DNA from: Cotesia glomerata
Taxonomy: Eukaryota; Arthropoda; Insecta; Hymenoptera; Braconidae
Direction of reading: 5' to 3'
Assembly: GCF_020080835.1 (NCBI RefSeq)
Contig: NC_058166.1
Location: 17,757,043 to 17,821,042, forward strand
DNA length: 64,000 bases
Below the pieces are notes generated by a model, which ran no database searches, had not been told where the DNA came from, and saw nothing but the letters and a program-made list of their open reading frames with translations. The translations under genes and the position numbers were made by a program. Shown one piece after another: positions 50,538 through 55,078 of the stretch (positions within the stretch are counted from its first letter, which is position 1; every line of letters begins with the position of its first letter).

Positions 50538-51688
50538 GTATATGTATTATTGATATATTTTTCATGCATACATATATTTAATACATATAAATATATAAAA
50601 TATATGAAAAATTGATGTGGGTATTCAAATGAAAGGTCTCGATGAGTGTAACATCAGAATGAGCTTATATCTTTAAAAACATCAATAGTTAAGGAATGAC
50701 CCTGTATTTTGTGAACTATTGACATTTTTAAAGATATAAGCTCATCCTGATGTTACACTCATCGAGACCTTTCATTTGAATACCCACATCAATTTTTCAT
50801 ATATTTTATATATTTATATATATAGCATATATCTATATATGAAAAATATATCAAAAATGCATGTGGGTACTCAAATGAAAGCTCTTGATGAGTGTAACAT
50901 CGGGGTGAGCTTATATTTTTAAAAATGTCAATAGTTCACAAGATACAAGATCATTTCTTAATTATTGACATTTTTAAAAATATAAACTCATCCTAATGTT
51001 ACACTCATCGAGATCTTTCATTTGAATACCCACATCAATTTTTCATATATTTTATATATTTATATATATTACATATATGTATATATGAAAAATATGTCAA
51101 TAATGCATGTGGGTACTCAAATGAAAGCTCTTGATGAGTGTAACATCGGGGTGAGCTTATATTTTTAAAAATGTCAATAGTTCACAAGATACAAGATCAT
51201 TTCTTAATTATTGACATTTTTAAAAATATAAACTCATCCTAATGTTACACTCATCGAGATCTTTCATTTGAATACCCACATCAATTTTTCATATATTTTA
51301 TATATTTATATATATAACATATATCTATATATGAAAAATATATAAAAATGCATGTGGGTACTCAAATGAAAGCTCTTGATGAGTGTAACATCGGGGTGAG
51401 CTTATATTTTTAAAAATGTCAATATTTAAGAAAGTACAGTGCAATTTAACAAAAGTCATTATTCAATTGAGCAAAATTGTATTTATTTATAGTTCACAAG
51501 TCGAAGCAGTCACATAGTGACTGCAGGATTGCTAGTAATATTATATAAGATTTTTCTTAATTAAAATTTAAGGTAATTTAAAACAATAAATTAAAAATTA
51601 AAAATAAATTTTTTAATTTTACAGATATAGTCCAGAAGAATTACACGCAATGGTGGATTTAAAACCAGAAAAAAAGGAAGAAGACTGA
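7337..51688 (+). CDS. pnt: Pointed, long P2-type isoform (ETS transcription factor), spliced
   Basis: Nuclear ETS transcription factor, in Drosophila a main effector of EGFR/Ras/MAPK signalling. Exons are 7337-7415, 20079-20195, 26307-26510, 29773-30042, 45111-45329, 48136-48426, 49214-49492, 49586-49883 and 51625-51688. All junctions have GT/AG ends and consistent phase, and the total is 1821 nt = 606 residues plus stop. Seen in the protein: a MAPK site PPLTPGT with Thr36, a PNT/SAM domain (about residues 45-133), a low-complexity linker with a 13-Asn run (267-279), and an ETS domain (about 499-585) with the recognition helix MNYEKLSRGLRYYY. The domain order matches Drosophila PntP2 and vertebrate ETS1/2. 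Fly PntP2 is longer (about 718 residues), mostly through low-complexity sequence. Introns 1 to 4 are 12.7, 6.1, 3.3 and 15.1 kb and packed with repeats. Exon edges were read by eye without transcripts. Confidence 0.95.
7540..8260. repeat. Intron 1 tandem repeat (about 190 bp period, 4 copies)
   Basis: Four copies share a taatgagctttt-like start, then gataagttatcgcattcaaa, agttattt, and gaatcatcaaaagtctaata. Copies begin near 7573, 7777, 7967 and 8154, giving spacings of about 187-204 bp. They are found only in this intron within the window. Confidence 0.8.
8991..9490. mobile_element. Dispersed repeat starting CTACACAGAAAAAA
   Basis: The first 130 bp (ctacacagaaaaaa, then aataattttgaagaactt, then gtttgagtagaaaaattttt) match the segment at 21668-21800 in intron 2. 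The right end near 9470-9487 (aatttttctcttcagtgta) is roughly complementary to the left end, suggesting a degraded MITE. The right boundary is approximate. Confidence 0.45.
9491..10777. other. Intron 1 stretch, nothing recognised
   Basis: AT-rich sequence with no tandem structure, no coding signal and no RNA gene that I can see. Confidence 0.4.
10778..11040. mobile_element. MITE with CTACACGGAAAAAAGAAAAA ends
   Basis: The left end ctacacggaaaaaagaaaaa continues as ttgaaaaattacattataaa. The right end is its inverse, with ttataatataatttttc then tttctttttttccgtgtag. About 263 bp in total, non-coding. Related ends occur at 40078-40316 and 45747-46441. Confidence 0.75.
11090..12128. repeat. Intron 1 tandem repeat (about 304 bp period, 3 full copies)
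   Basis: Full copies begin near 11214, 11519 and 11822 with a ctgtagtttttagaattctg-like start. Each contains gacgttataactattttttg, ctctccaaaataatttttt and caataatctgtaagtaagag. A partial copy precedes them near 11095. Spacing is almost constant, and the last copies are the most alike. Confidence 0.85.
12129..13080. other. Unique, less AT-rich island in intron 1
   Basis: This sequence adjoins the 304-bp repeats but is unique and markedly less AT-rich up to about 12880. Overlapping frames of about 76 codons on the minus strand (12082-12352) encode Ser/Thr-rich sequence with no recognised domain. It could be a cis-regulatory element or a small non-coding exon; nothing firmer is visible. Confidence 0.35.
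13085..13620. repeat. Intron 1 tandem repeat (about 160 bp period)
   Basis: Three diverged copies share a gattttctggaaa-like core followed by aaaatattgaaratrtgata and aaattgatgaagattttttt. Spacings are irregular and divergence is higher than in the 304-bp array. Confidence 0.6.
13621..15009. other. Intron 1 stretch with unique island
   Basis: AT-rich up to about 14260, then a unique, less AT-rich block (14320-15000) that includes a GC-rich patch near 14405-14470. No frame, RNA fold or transposon end is recognised. Confidence 0.35.
15112..15184 (-). mobile_element. tRNA-derived SINE head, copy 1
   Basis: On the minus strand there is a perfect B box GGTTCGAATCC and an A box in a TAGCGTGGCG context, in tRNA-like order. 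The flanks do not pair as an acceptor stem, so this is a SINE promoter module and not a tRNA gene. The A box of this copy is more degraded (GTTGAAGC) than that of copy 2. Confidence 0.6.
15336..15408 (-). mobile_element. tRNA-derived SINE head, copy 2
   Basis: On the minus strand: A box TGGCGCAGAGG, then TTAGTTTAACACTCAGGAGG, then B box GGTTCGAATCC. The A-to-B spacing is tRNA-like, but there is no acceptor stem. It is the better preserved of the duplicated pair. Confidence 0.65.
15466..16789. other. Intron 1 stretch, no gene seen
   Basis: AT-rich sequence containing a unique, less AT-rich island at about 15780-16560. An 89-codon minus frame (16027-16296) is unsupported. An ATT run lies near 16710-16742. 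Confidence 0.35.
16790..17420 (-). repeat. Palindromic satellite array C with terminal hairpin (reverse orientation)
   Basis: Two palindrome units. Read on the minus strand, the element starts at gtatttaggctgcattc (17416 side) and ends with the hairpin agtcacaatgtgact, then tcaaggttgTTAG and T (16790). This parallels the hairpin plus CTAG-T end of arrays D and G. Both outer ends are present, so this is a near-complete short copy. Confidence 0.8.
17421..18354. other. Intron 1 stretch, no gene seen
   Basis: An ATT microsatellite (about 17428-17459), then AT-rich sequence, then a unique, less AT-rich island at 17950-18340. The 79-codon minus frame at 17967-18206 has no recognised domain. Confidence 0.35.
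18355..18990. repeat. Intron 1 tandem repeat (about 182-210 bp period, 3 copies)
   Basis: Three copies share gacaggtggcgcatggtcgc followed by taaatattctcgttattaga and gaattaattttgaggaatta. Cores lie near 18510, 18692 and 18902. The third copy is longer and more diverged. Confidence 0.8.
20079..20195 (+). CDS. pnt: pnt exon 2 (MAPK site and start of PNT domain)
   Basis: The acceptor is tttgcag|at and the donor is G|gtaagc, both phase 1; the length of 117 nt is a multiple of three. It encodes residues 27-65 with PPLTPGT. This TP site corresponds in position to the MAPK-phosphorylated threonine of PntP2 and of ETS1 (Thr38). The helix ALKASFASWEKEQLRL then begins the PNT domain. Only the long isoform carries this exon. 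Confidence 0.95.
20196..21667. other. Intron 2, first part
   Basis: A unique, less AT-rich island at 20300-20680 directly follows the exon; the rest is AT-rich with no tandem structure. Antisense frames across exon 2 and the island are shadows. Confidence 0.4.
21668..21800. mobile_element. Dispersed repeat, second copy of the 8991 family
   Basis: Begins ctacacagaaaaaacaatta and continues with taaataattttgaagaactt, gagtagaaaaattcttaaac and ggtttaagtaaattttg, in the same order as 8991-9120 in intron 1. The downstream part is not shared. Confidence 0.55.
21930..22315. repeat. Intron 2 tandem repeat (about 90-150 bp period)
   Basis: Three to four copies contain gttggaaaaaatattgactt then ttatatttttg, tctatctttttttgatgatt and acataaaaaacgaataatta. 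One copy is shortened by loss of the middle segment. Confidence 0.75.
22316..23189. other. Unique, less AT-rich island in intron 2
   Basis: This is the least AT-rich block of intron 2 (22590-23170). Frames of 125 codons (minus) and 86 codons (plus) have no recognised domain. It is a candidate enhancer or unannotated exon, with no direct evidence for either. Confidence 0.35.
23190..24880. repeat. Intron 2 tandem repeat array (about 70-240 bp spacing)
   Basis: At least seven copies of a module reading ttttgatcagttacttatcc then aaaaactc, followed by tctaataatatgtctt and a aaattttattttgacagtta-like segment. Cores lie near 23306, 23789, 23859, 24030, 24200, 24345, 24555 and 24735. The array is interrupted by a MITE at 23381-23682. 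Confidence 0.8.
23381..23682. mobile_element. MITE with CCCGAGTCAGAATAAT ends, inserted in the repeat array
   Basis: Terminal inverted repeats of about 70 bp: cccgagtcagaataataaac on the left and ttcattattctgactcggg on the right, continuing inward through cctacatgagcctacag and its inverse. The neighbouring repeat units give the empty site ataataatatgtcttt. The element splits that sequence with an apparent AT duplication. Confidence 0.85.
24881..26306. other. Intron 2, last part
   Basis: AT-rich sequence with a unique, less AT-rich island at 25260-25850. A 65-codon frame at 25648 is unsupported. Nothing else is recognised before the exon 3 acceptor (tttcag at 26301-26306). Confidence 0.35.
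26307..26510 (+). CDS. pnt: pnt exon 3 (core of PNT/SAM domain)
   Basis: Encodes residues 66-133, beginning DPRQWSETAVSHWLHWAIRE and including FSLEGVAM, ALCAMGKE-type helix CAMGKESFI and the end GDILWEHLELLQK. This is the highly conserved PNT domain core, used in ETS1/Pnt for MAPK docking and protein contacts. The acceptor is tttcag|at and the donor G|gttaat (an unusual +3 T), phase 1 on both sides; 204 nt. Confidence 0.97.
26560..27260. repeat. Intron 3 tandem repeat (about 110-120 bp period)
   Basis: Five or more copies alternate tttttatttcttctt and gaaaaaagactatat modules with ttcttctttgttaaaaaaaa and attattattaatatcatta runs. Low complexity makes the exact unit borders uncertain. Confidence 0.65.
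27261..28354. other. Intron 3 unique stretch
   Basis: A less AT-rich island at 27390-27660 and another at 28060-28260, separated by AT-rich sequence. The 72-codon frame at 27425 has no recognised domain. Confidence 0.35.
28356..29700 (-). repeat. Palindromic satellite array D with Helitron-like end, split by a nested MITE
   Basis: Reverse orientation. Read on the minus strand, the element ends with the perfect hairpin gcagtcacatagtgactgc (28385-28367), then gagatcgCTAG, followed by host T (28355). Inward lie the shared right-end sequence and two palindrome units; the second is interrupted at 28811-29560. The opposite end (tatctagaga near 29700) is truncated. Confidence 0.85.
28811..29560. 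mobile_element. 750-bp palindromic MITE with CGCGTTAC inverted ends
   Basis: Ends are cgcgttactgatgccataag and ctta­tggcatttgtaacgcg: an 8-bp perfect terminus, a 2-base mismatch, then ATGCCATAAGGGCGTA. Flanks atat/atat suggest a short duplication inside the satellite's TA-rich centre. The interior is a chain of alternating gccataagggcgtacc and ggtacgcccttatggc motifs separated by A/T runs and cgggaaacaacgtatttt or its inverse. Open frames within it are repeat translations. No transposase. Confidence 0.85.
29773..30042 (+). CDS. pnt: pnt exon 4 (linker after PNT domain)
   Basis: Encodes residues 134-223 (EDEVDKASLENMPANLYES and onward), rich in Ser, Thr and Pro, ending PRPYHND. No folded domain; several SP/TP pairs could be proline-directed kinase sites, which is inference only. 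The acceptor follows a long T run (ttttgcag|aa) and the donor is A|gtaagt, phase 1; 270 nt. The acceptor lies only about 70 bp after satellite array D. Confidence 0.93.
30043..31937. other. Intron 4, first part
   Basis: AT-rich low-complexity sequence up to about 30940, then a unique, less AT-rich island (30950-31860) with short TA tracts near 31070 and 31250-31290. No gene is recognised. Confidence 0.35.
31938..32490 (-). repeat. Palindromic satellite array E
   Basis: Two units in reverse orientation, starting from the shared gcaaaattttaa-type edge (as gctttattaaataatgaatt on the plus strand). The terminal hairpin is lost. The second unit is more diverged, with tcacaaatatcagaaatatc in its centre. 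Confidence 0.8.
32491..33999. other. Intron 4 stretch, no gene seen
   Basis: AT-rich runs, then a unique, less AT-rich island at 32820-33600 that includes the least AT-rich patch of this intron (33150-33330). A 77-codon minus frame at 33121-33354 is unsupported. Confidence 0.35.
34000..34070 (-). mobile_element. Possible degraded tRNA-derived SINE head
   Basis: The minus strand carries a perfect B box GGTTCGAATCCCGACAC, but the upstream A-box region (ctatgggcccatgc) is poor and no acceptor stem pairs. It is probably a SINE relic. Confidence 0.4.
34160..35640. repeat. Intron 4 tandem repeat (about 405 bp period, 4 copies)
   Basis: Copies begin near 34185, 34586, 34999 and 35385 with aaataaatttttgactcac then ttttatccaaaaatt, and contain atctaatgttaaaaa, gaagaaatataaaaaatag and ttacaaaattc. 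Long minus-strand frames here (for example 34172-34444) are Phe/Ile/Lys-rich repeat translations. Confidence 0.85.
35833..35964. mobile_element. Short hairpin MITE with TTACACAGTAAA ends
   Basis: The left end ttacacagtaaaaaattttg and right end caaaatttactgtgtaa are inverted. Inner arms gcgttattgcgtcaaaaaat and attttttgatgcattgacgc also pair. It has the same terminal type as 2829-3030 but is shorter (about 130 bp). Confidence 0.8.
36000..37145 (+). promoter_or_regulatory. pnt: Probable promoter/5' leader of the short pnt isoform
   Basis: The unique, less AT-rich block (36180-36600) plus the sequence leading into the alternative first exon. It must hold the start site for the short isoform if that exon is used as proposed. 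The reading frame of the exon stays open back to a TAA at 37011-37013 but has no ATG before 37146. No core promoter motif can be named with confidence. Confidence 0.35.
37146..37317 (+). CDS. pnt: pnt alternative exon 1 (short isoform)
   Basis: Encodes MVLQMLDTLVTAQEPFYADY and onward with a His-rich run (HHHHQH), ending ICLDATTHTP plus one base. The donor is G|gtataa, phase 1. The Met at 37146 is the first ATG in a frame that opens at 37014. The upstream 44 codons also look codon-like (for example INPFAVNETA), so a spliced upstream exon adding them is possible. Confidence 0.8.
37146..51688 (+). CDS. pnt: Pointed, short P1-type isoform, spliced
   Basis: Alternative first exon 37146-37317 joined to the common exons 45111-45329, 48136-48426, 49214-49492, 49586-49883 and 51625-51688, giving 1323 nt = 440 residues plus stop. 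It keeps the ETS domain and lacks the PNT domain and MAPK-site exon. In Drosophila, PntP1 is the isoform made from an internal promoter and active without MAPK phosphorylation; the same use here is inference from structure. The phase-1 donor of the alternative exon fits the phase-1 acceptor at 45111, turning codon 1 of that exon from Ser (long form) to Gly. The start codon choice is the least certain point. Confidence 0.85.
37630..38230. repeat. Palindromic satellite array F
   Basis: Two units in forward orientation, starting with aaatgctttatctctagata (near 37634) and ending in the shared right-end sequence, which decays into ttcacaagtaaaatactaaa without the hairpin. The array begins about 320 bp after the short-isoform exon. 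Confidence 0.8.
38231..39179. other. Intron 4 unique stretch
   Basis: Unique sequence, less AT-rich at 38550-39040. No gene, transposon end or RNA is recognised. Confidence 0.35.
39180..40077. repeat. Intron 4 tandem repeat (about 170-190 bp period)
   Basis: Four to five copies share taagaattttatattcttga, then caagtttcttcactgaaaat and a ttaaaaagaaaaaa run, followed by an attaattaaaaaattatttt-like segment and actcaatttttcggtttaaa. Confidence 0.75.
40078..40316. mobile_element. MITE with CACACGGAAAAAAGAATAAT ends
   Basis: Left end cacacggaaaaaagaataat then tgaagaattacagtttc; right end gaaactataatttttcaatt then ttttttttctgcag. The ends are inverted with several mismatches. About 240 bp, non-coding, related to 10778-11040 and inserted next to the 170-bp repeat array. 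Confidence 0.65.
40317..41285. repeat. Duplicated AT-rich segments in intron 4
   Basis: Two main copies (about 40330 and 40735) share ttgcgccaagaaaatttta, caaaaattattttggagcaa and aactttttcattcacgaaat. A further shared block, aatcattaattatcctc then aaaagtattatttacgga, occurs near 40645 and 41212. Confidence 0.7.
41286..42169. other. Unique, less AT-rich island in intron 4
   Basis: Unique block at 41310-41690. The 64-codon minus frame at 41460-41654 has no recognised domain. The remainder is AT-rich. Confidence 0.35.
42170..43530. repeat. Intron 4 tandem repeat (about 150-190 bp modules, higher order)
   Basis: Seven or so modules share atttgaatgcaaattggcat, tttacatcaattaggatatt and ccttaaattataaat, then aattctaaaactgttgattt and an aaattcagtttaaatttt segment. 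Blocks near 42470-42740 and 43020-43290 are near-identical, about 555 bp apart, so several modules were duplicated together. Confidence 0.85.
43531..45110. other. Intron 4, last part
   Basis: AT-rich, then a unique, less AT-rich stretch (44270-45060) leading to the exon 5 acceptor. No gene is recognised. Confidence 0.35.
45111..45329 (+). CDS. pnt: pnt exon 5 (first common exon, poly-Asn)
   Basis: The first exon shared by both isoforms. Encodes residues 224-296 of the long form: GYSHLRSPVCQEENQRDE, a Ser/His/Pro-rich stretch, 13 Asn in a row (267-279) and ASNAYIHLRNLNQLKSE. The Asn run is encoded by mixed AAC/AAT codons. Acceptor ttatag|gt, donor G|gtaatt, phase 1, 219 nt. Confidence 0.93.
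45357..45490. mobile_element. Fragment of the AGTTAGCCGAC foldback family
   Basis: Begins atgaaaataaagttagccga (28 bp after the exon 5 donor) and continues with aactataagtgcaatttaaa. Both segments match the left half of 58436-58642. The right inverted end is missing. Confidence 0.6.
45747..46441. mobile_element. Nested MITE with GTACACGGGAAAAAATTTTT-type ends
   Basis: Left gtacacgggaaaaaattttt, right ttcaattttctttccgtgta, inverted. Lies wholly inside the TTAA element. Interior modules such as acaatagttgaatt and its variants repeat. The ends belong to the same CACGGAAA type as 10778-11040. Confidence 0.6.
46058..46125 (+). mobile_element. tRNA-derived SINE head inside nested MITE
   Basis: Plus-strand TAGCGTAGGGGGAGAGTCAC (A-box region), then GGCTGCCAACACAGAG and B box GGTTCGATTCC followed by CAGATAGGACG. 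tRNA-like order without an acceptor stem, so a SINE and not a tRNA gene. Confidence 0.6.
46682..48135. other. Intron 5 remainder
   Basis: Unique sequence at 46700-47250, less AT-rich, including cacgcgcttcgcgc near 47225. Then low-complexity AT sequence with repeated gtcatttaatttttaaatga near 47545-47610, up to the exon 6 acceptor. Confidence 0.4.
48136..48426 (+). CDS. pnt: pnt exon 6 (common linker)
   Basis: Encodes residues 297-393: ANYGNHHIPEHLQSGGGASE, then LGNNENDLRVSNTAPTDSYM and a Tyr/Pro/Asn-rich tail ending QPPPFKNYPR. Low-complexity, likely disordered, with no named domain. Acceptor cttgcag|cc, donor G|gtaata, phase 1, 291 nt. Confidence 0.93.
48480..49195. repeat. Intron 6 tandem repeat (about 130-180 bp modules)
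   Basis: Repeated cttggcttgatattaaaatt, atttattaattaacaaatta and aaattgatttaattttatta modules fill nearly the whole 787-bp intron. The blocks at 48660 and 48895 are almost the same over about 130 bp. Confidence 0.8.
49214..49492 (+). CDS. pnt: pnt exon 7 (linker up to ETS domain)
   Basis: Encodes residues 394-486, in the frame reading GRYHEGYNENYGQYDTTPFQ, then Gly/Ser/His-rich sequence, ending QSAMLAGYT. The end resembles the ALAGYTGSGPIQLW approach to the ETS domain in vertebrate ETS1. A different frame of this exon is also open for 85 codons but breaks the splice phase. Acceptor tttttag|ga, donor G|gtaatt, phase 1, 279 nt. Confidence 0.92.
49586..49883 (+). CDS. pnt: pnt exon 8 (ETS DNA-binding domain)
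   Basis: Encodes residues 487-585 with the full winged helix-turn-helix ETS domain: [34 protein letters not shown], the recognition helix MNYEKLSRGLRYYYDK and the wing KTAGKRYVYRFVCDL. The two DNA-contacting Arg of GLRYYY and upstream LSR are intact. Near-identical to the ETS1/Pnt subfamily, whose members bind GGAA cores. Acceptor gatag|gt, donor GG|gtgagt, phase 2; 298 nt. The preceding intron is only 93 bp. Confidence 0.98.
50453..50527. repeat. Pure TA microsatellite in the centre of a palindrome
   Basis: 75 bases of uninterrupted TA at the AT-only centre of the second unit of array G, where other units have only 20-40 bp of imperfect TA. A cruciform- and slippage-prone site. Confidence 0.95.
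51506..51536 (+). other. Helitron-like 3' terminus (hairpin plus CTAG, host T)
   Basis: Perfect 8-bp stem gcagtcac/gtgactgc with a 3-base loop, 7 bases, then CTAG and T. This is the arrangement of Helitron 3' ends (stem-loop, short spacer, CTRR, insertion before T). The same arrangement is at 28355-28385 (reverse) and, mutated, at 16790-16818. Confidence 0.65.
51625..51688 (+). CDS. pnt: pnt exon 9 (C-terminus)
   Basis: Acceptor tttacag|a completes the phase-2 codon, giving GYSPEELHAMVDLKPEKKEE then D and TGA at 51686-51688. This matches the conserved helix just after the ETS domain in Pnt/ETS1 (YTPEELHAM type). Confidence 0.97.
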
Positions 51689-52361
51689 AGAAGATTTTCG
51701 TCCAAATAAAAGAAAATTCAAGTATAAAATACAAATGAAAGTTTTTTCGTGCTATCGTGATAAGCGAACGTAACAATTAAATATATCATTATATTTATTA
51801 AGTAAAAAAATAAATAAAAAAAAAATACAGTAAATACGTACCGCCATCAATCGATTTGAGCATCGATGACCGGCAAATATTCTAAAGTCACTAAAATAAA
51901 ACTATTTTACAAATCTGTTATGTTTTGAATGATAAATATAATTTTCTTATTTAACATAAAGTGACAAAGGACACAGTTTTAAATTTAAAAATTTCAATTT
52001 TATTTAAATTGAATTTGTTGATAACAAATAATAAATATTTTGAGTATTTAGAAATATTTATAAGTACTAAAATCGGTCATTCGTACCAAAGAAACAGGGT
52101 CCGTTATAAATACCATTGGTGCCTAAAAAAGTAAAATAAAAAATGCGAGAATGTGAAGTAAAAAAAAAAAATAAAAAATAATTAAAGAGAAAATTATTTT
52201 CTCTTAGCAATTAAATATGTTTATTTTATAAATATAACATGAATTATTATAATGTTATGTTTAAAATTATCAAAGAAAAAATTACGATTAAAGATTTGTA
52301 AAAAAAAAATTAAATTGCAAATTACAATTGGAAAGAAAGTGAAAAAAAAATACTAAAAATA

Positions 52362-52363
<2 letters not shown>

Positions 52364-52411
<48 letters not shown>
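52364..52411. repeat. ATT trinucleotide microsatellite
   Basis: About 16 uninterrupted ATT units, probably within the pnt 3' UTR. Confidence 0.95.
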
Positions 52412-52413
<2 letters not shown>

Positions 52414-52996
52414 TTTCAATTAATTATAAATTTGAAAATATTTTTTGTAATAAATAATTATAATTATTTATAAGTTACTAATAGTAATTATATAAATTCG
52501 ATATAAAAAGTGATTTAATTTCATTTATACTGGAAATTTTTTTAGAGATTATATTTAGTAGATATAAATAATAAATATATATGTTAAAAAAAAAAAATAA
52601 AACAAAGTTAATTAAATGGAGAAGTTAATAATAGCAATTATAAAATTTAAGATAGGTAAAATAAAATTAATGCCACTCGACAATTTATATATATCTATAT
52701 ATCTATATATATATATATACTTTTAAATGTTACATAATTTTTAAGTAACACAATATTTAGCATTGTGATGAATTTTTCAATTGATTTTTCATTGACAATA
52801 ACTAATGAGTTAATTAATAAGTATACAATGCGTTTAAATTATTTATATTATTATATATATGTTTATATATATAATTTTATTTATATATATATACATATTT
52901 GATATTATAATGATTATTATTATTTTTATAACATGTGTGTTATATCTCGTTGATAAATTACACGATATGTGATTGTTATTACTCTAATTTTACTAC

Positions 52997-53002
52997 AATA
53001 AA
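52997..53002 (+). terminator. pnt: Candidate distal poly(A) signal of pnt
   Basis: AATAAA in tactacaataaaattcatta, followed by a T-rich stretch (53020-53050) and then by a repeat block. It is one of several possible signals. Confidence 0.35.
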
Positions 53003-53089
53003 ATTCATTATACACAATTATTGTTATTTATGCATTTTTTCTTCATTTTATAAAATTAAAAAAAAATTAATTAATTTTCATCAAAATTC

Positions 53090-53900
53090 AATTAGAATTA
53101 ATTTATAAGATTTTTTATAATTTTAGGAACAAATTATGGCAAAAAAAAATTGACATAAAAATTGTTAAAAATTAAAAATGCAATTTAAAAAAAAAATTTA
53201 ATACTTTAAGTTCATTGAAATTCACTTTAAAAATAAAATTTTTATAATTTAATTTTTTAAATTTTATAATTCAAATTTTCCCGCGATTTTTAATTGTATA
53301 ATTCAAATTTTCCCGCTTGTTTTATTTTCAAATTTTACCAACATCTGATAATAATTTTCATAAAAATGCAATTAAAATTCATTTAGAAGATTTTTTATAA
53401 TTTTGGGAACAAATTATGGCAAAAAAAAAATAATACTAAAGATAGCCGACATTTTTTATTTTTTTATTTTTTTTTCAATAATTAAATTAGAACAAAAAAA
53501 TATTTTTTAAAAATTGCACTTACAGTTTTTCAAGTTTTTTTACAAATGAATTTTTTTTAATAAAATTTTTTAATAAAAAAAAAATTCTAAAAATTTTTAG
53601 ATGTCGGTTAACTTAATTTTCATAAAAAAAATTGACATAAAAATTGTTAAAAATTAAAAATAAAAATTTTTAAAAATAATTTGTTTTTAAAAAAAAATTA
53701 AAAACTTTAATTTTATTTAAATTAAAATTTTTTAATTTAATTTTTCAAATTTTATAATTCAAATTTTCCCGCACTTTTCAATATTTTAAATTTTACAATT
53801 AAAATCTTCCCGCACTTTTTAATTTTTAAATTTTATAATTCAAATTTTCCCGCTTTTTTTAATTTAAAATTTTACCAACAGCTGATAACTCCTTTAATTT
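53090..53900. repeat. Intergenic tandem repeats after pnt
   Basis: Repeated gattttttataattttrgga then acaaattatggcaaaaaaa (near 53108 and 53388), and repeated aattcaaattttcccgc units (near 53268, 53308, 53755 and 53838). A foldback element at 53431-53623 sits inside. Confidence 0.75.
53431..53623. mobile_element. Foldback MITE with TAATACTAAAGATAGCCGAC ends
   Basis: Left taatactaaagatagccgac, right gtcggttaacttaattttca, inverted with mismatches. The interior has aattgcacttacagtttttc. Same family as 58436-58642 (opposite orientation) and the fragment at 45357-45490. Confidence 0.7.
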
Positions 53901-55078
53901 CTAAAAAAAGAAAAATCAATAACAGCAACATAATAACATCTATAAATAAAAAAACTCATAAATTTAAAAACCAATAAATAAAAATAAAAAAAATATATAA
54001 AATTACACTTTGTCACTCCTTAATTCAACACTTTTTCACCAATCTAAAAAGGAACTCCCGTCATTTGTTATTATCATTATCACAACCAAAATACCTTCAC
54101 CATGGGCTGGCAAACCACGTGTAATTATTTCACATTATTATTTCTAACAATATTCTAAATTAATCACTTAACTACCTTTAAATTCATTATTACAATTTTT
54201 GTTCTAACCTTATTTTATTTATTTTCTTTCTTATTATTATTAACAATAATCCGCCATCTTTAAAAAATGTCAGCCGTCAAATAACAATTTTACAACAATA
54301 GAAAAAAAGTCAACTATTTAAAAACAAATAAAAATTCCAACAATTACAACAAATAAAAAAATTGTAATAATTAATTATCAAAACCTAACCTCAAATTTAA
54401 ACCTCACAAGTGTCATAGTTGATAATAATTTTTTTACAAATTATTTAAGTGTCAATTTTAAATAAATTTAGTAACTAAAATTTTAAAATAAAAATTTCCA
54501 AGTGAATAAATAAATAAATTGATTATAATTTAATAAAAAAACAATTGTTATCTTTAAAAATTACCGCGTAGAATTAATTAAAAAAAAAAAAATAATCCAA
54601 GTAAGTAAATCTCGCCATATTGTCTAAGTGTCTATTGCACCGGTTCAGTATCAACTTAGCATTGGTATTATATATTATAGCAAATAGTTGACTCCCACCA
54701 GCCATCAGTCGTCAGATTGAGACCTGCTGACCACTGGTTAATCATCAGTCACCAGCAATCAGCCCACAAAATTATAACGTAAATAAATTTATACCTGAGG
54801 AGTGATAAAAAGTAGTGACCCAAGCGGCACAAATTTTTTTTGTTAAAATTTTATTGAATTTAAATTGACAATTATTAATTTTTTAACTTCTTGTTAAGTG
54901 AAATTCTACCAAAAAGTCAAAATTTTTTTTTGTGACGCTTGGGGAGTTGATAAAGAGTAGGCTTGAGAGTTTTAATAAAAAATAATCAATTGTAAATAAT
55001 TGACAGTAAAAAGTGATAAAAAATAGACTTGCATGATTAATGATTATCAATAAACTTCTAGGCCTGAGACGCATTGCG
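53901..55078. other. Intergenic region before UMP-CMP kinase
   Basis: AT-rich unique sequence with a less AT-rich patch at 54620-54770. It should hold the kinase promoter; no specific core element is recognised. A minus frame at 54883-55164 is a shadow overlapping the kinase exon. Confidence 0.4.

Larger units (their letters stand above)
50056..51536 (+). repeat. Palindromic satellite array G with Helitron-like 3' end
   Basis: Five palindrome units in forward orientation; the arm motif tttcatttgartacccacat recurs near 50162, 50410, 50770, 51018 and 51258. The last two units (about 240 bp each) are almost identical. The right end is the family's best: gcaatttaacaaaagtcatt, then the hairpin gcagtcacatagtgactgc (51506-51524), aggattg, CTAG (51532-51535) and host T. 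It fills most of the last pnt intron. Confidence 0.88.
51689..53010 (+). other. pnt: Probable pnt 3' UTR
   Basis: AT-rich sequence with several AATAAA matches (near 51809, 51893 and 52997) and many ATTTA motifs. The extent is inferred; no transcript evidence. It includes an ATT microsatellite at 52364-52411. Confidence 0.5.
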
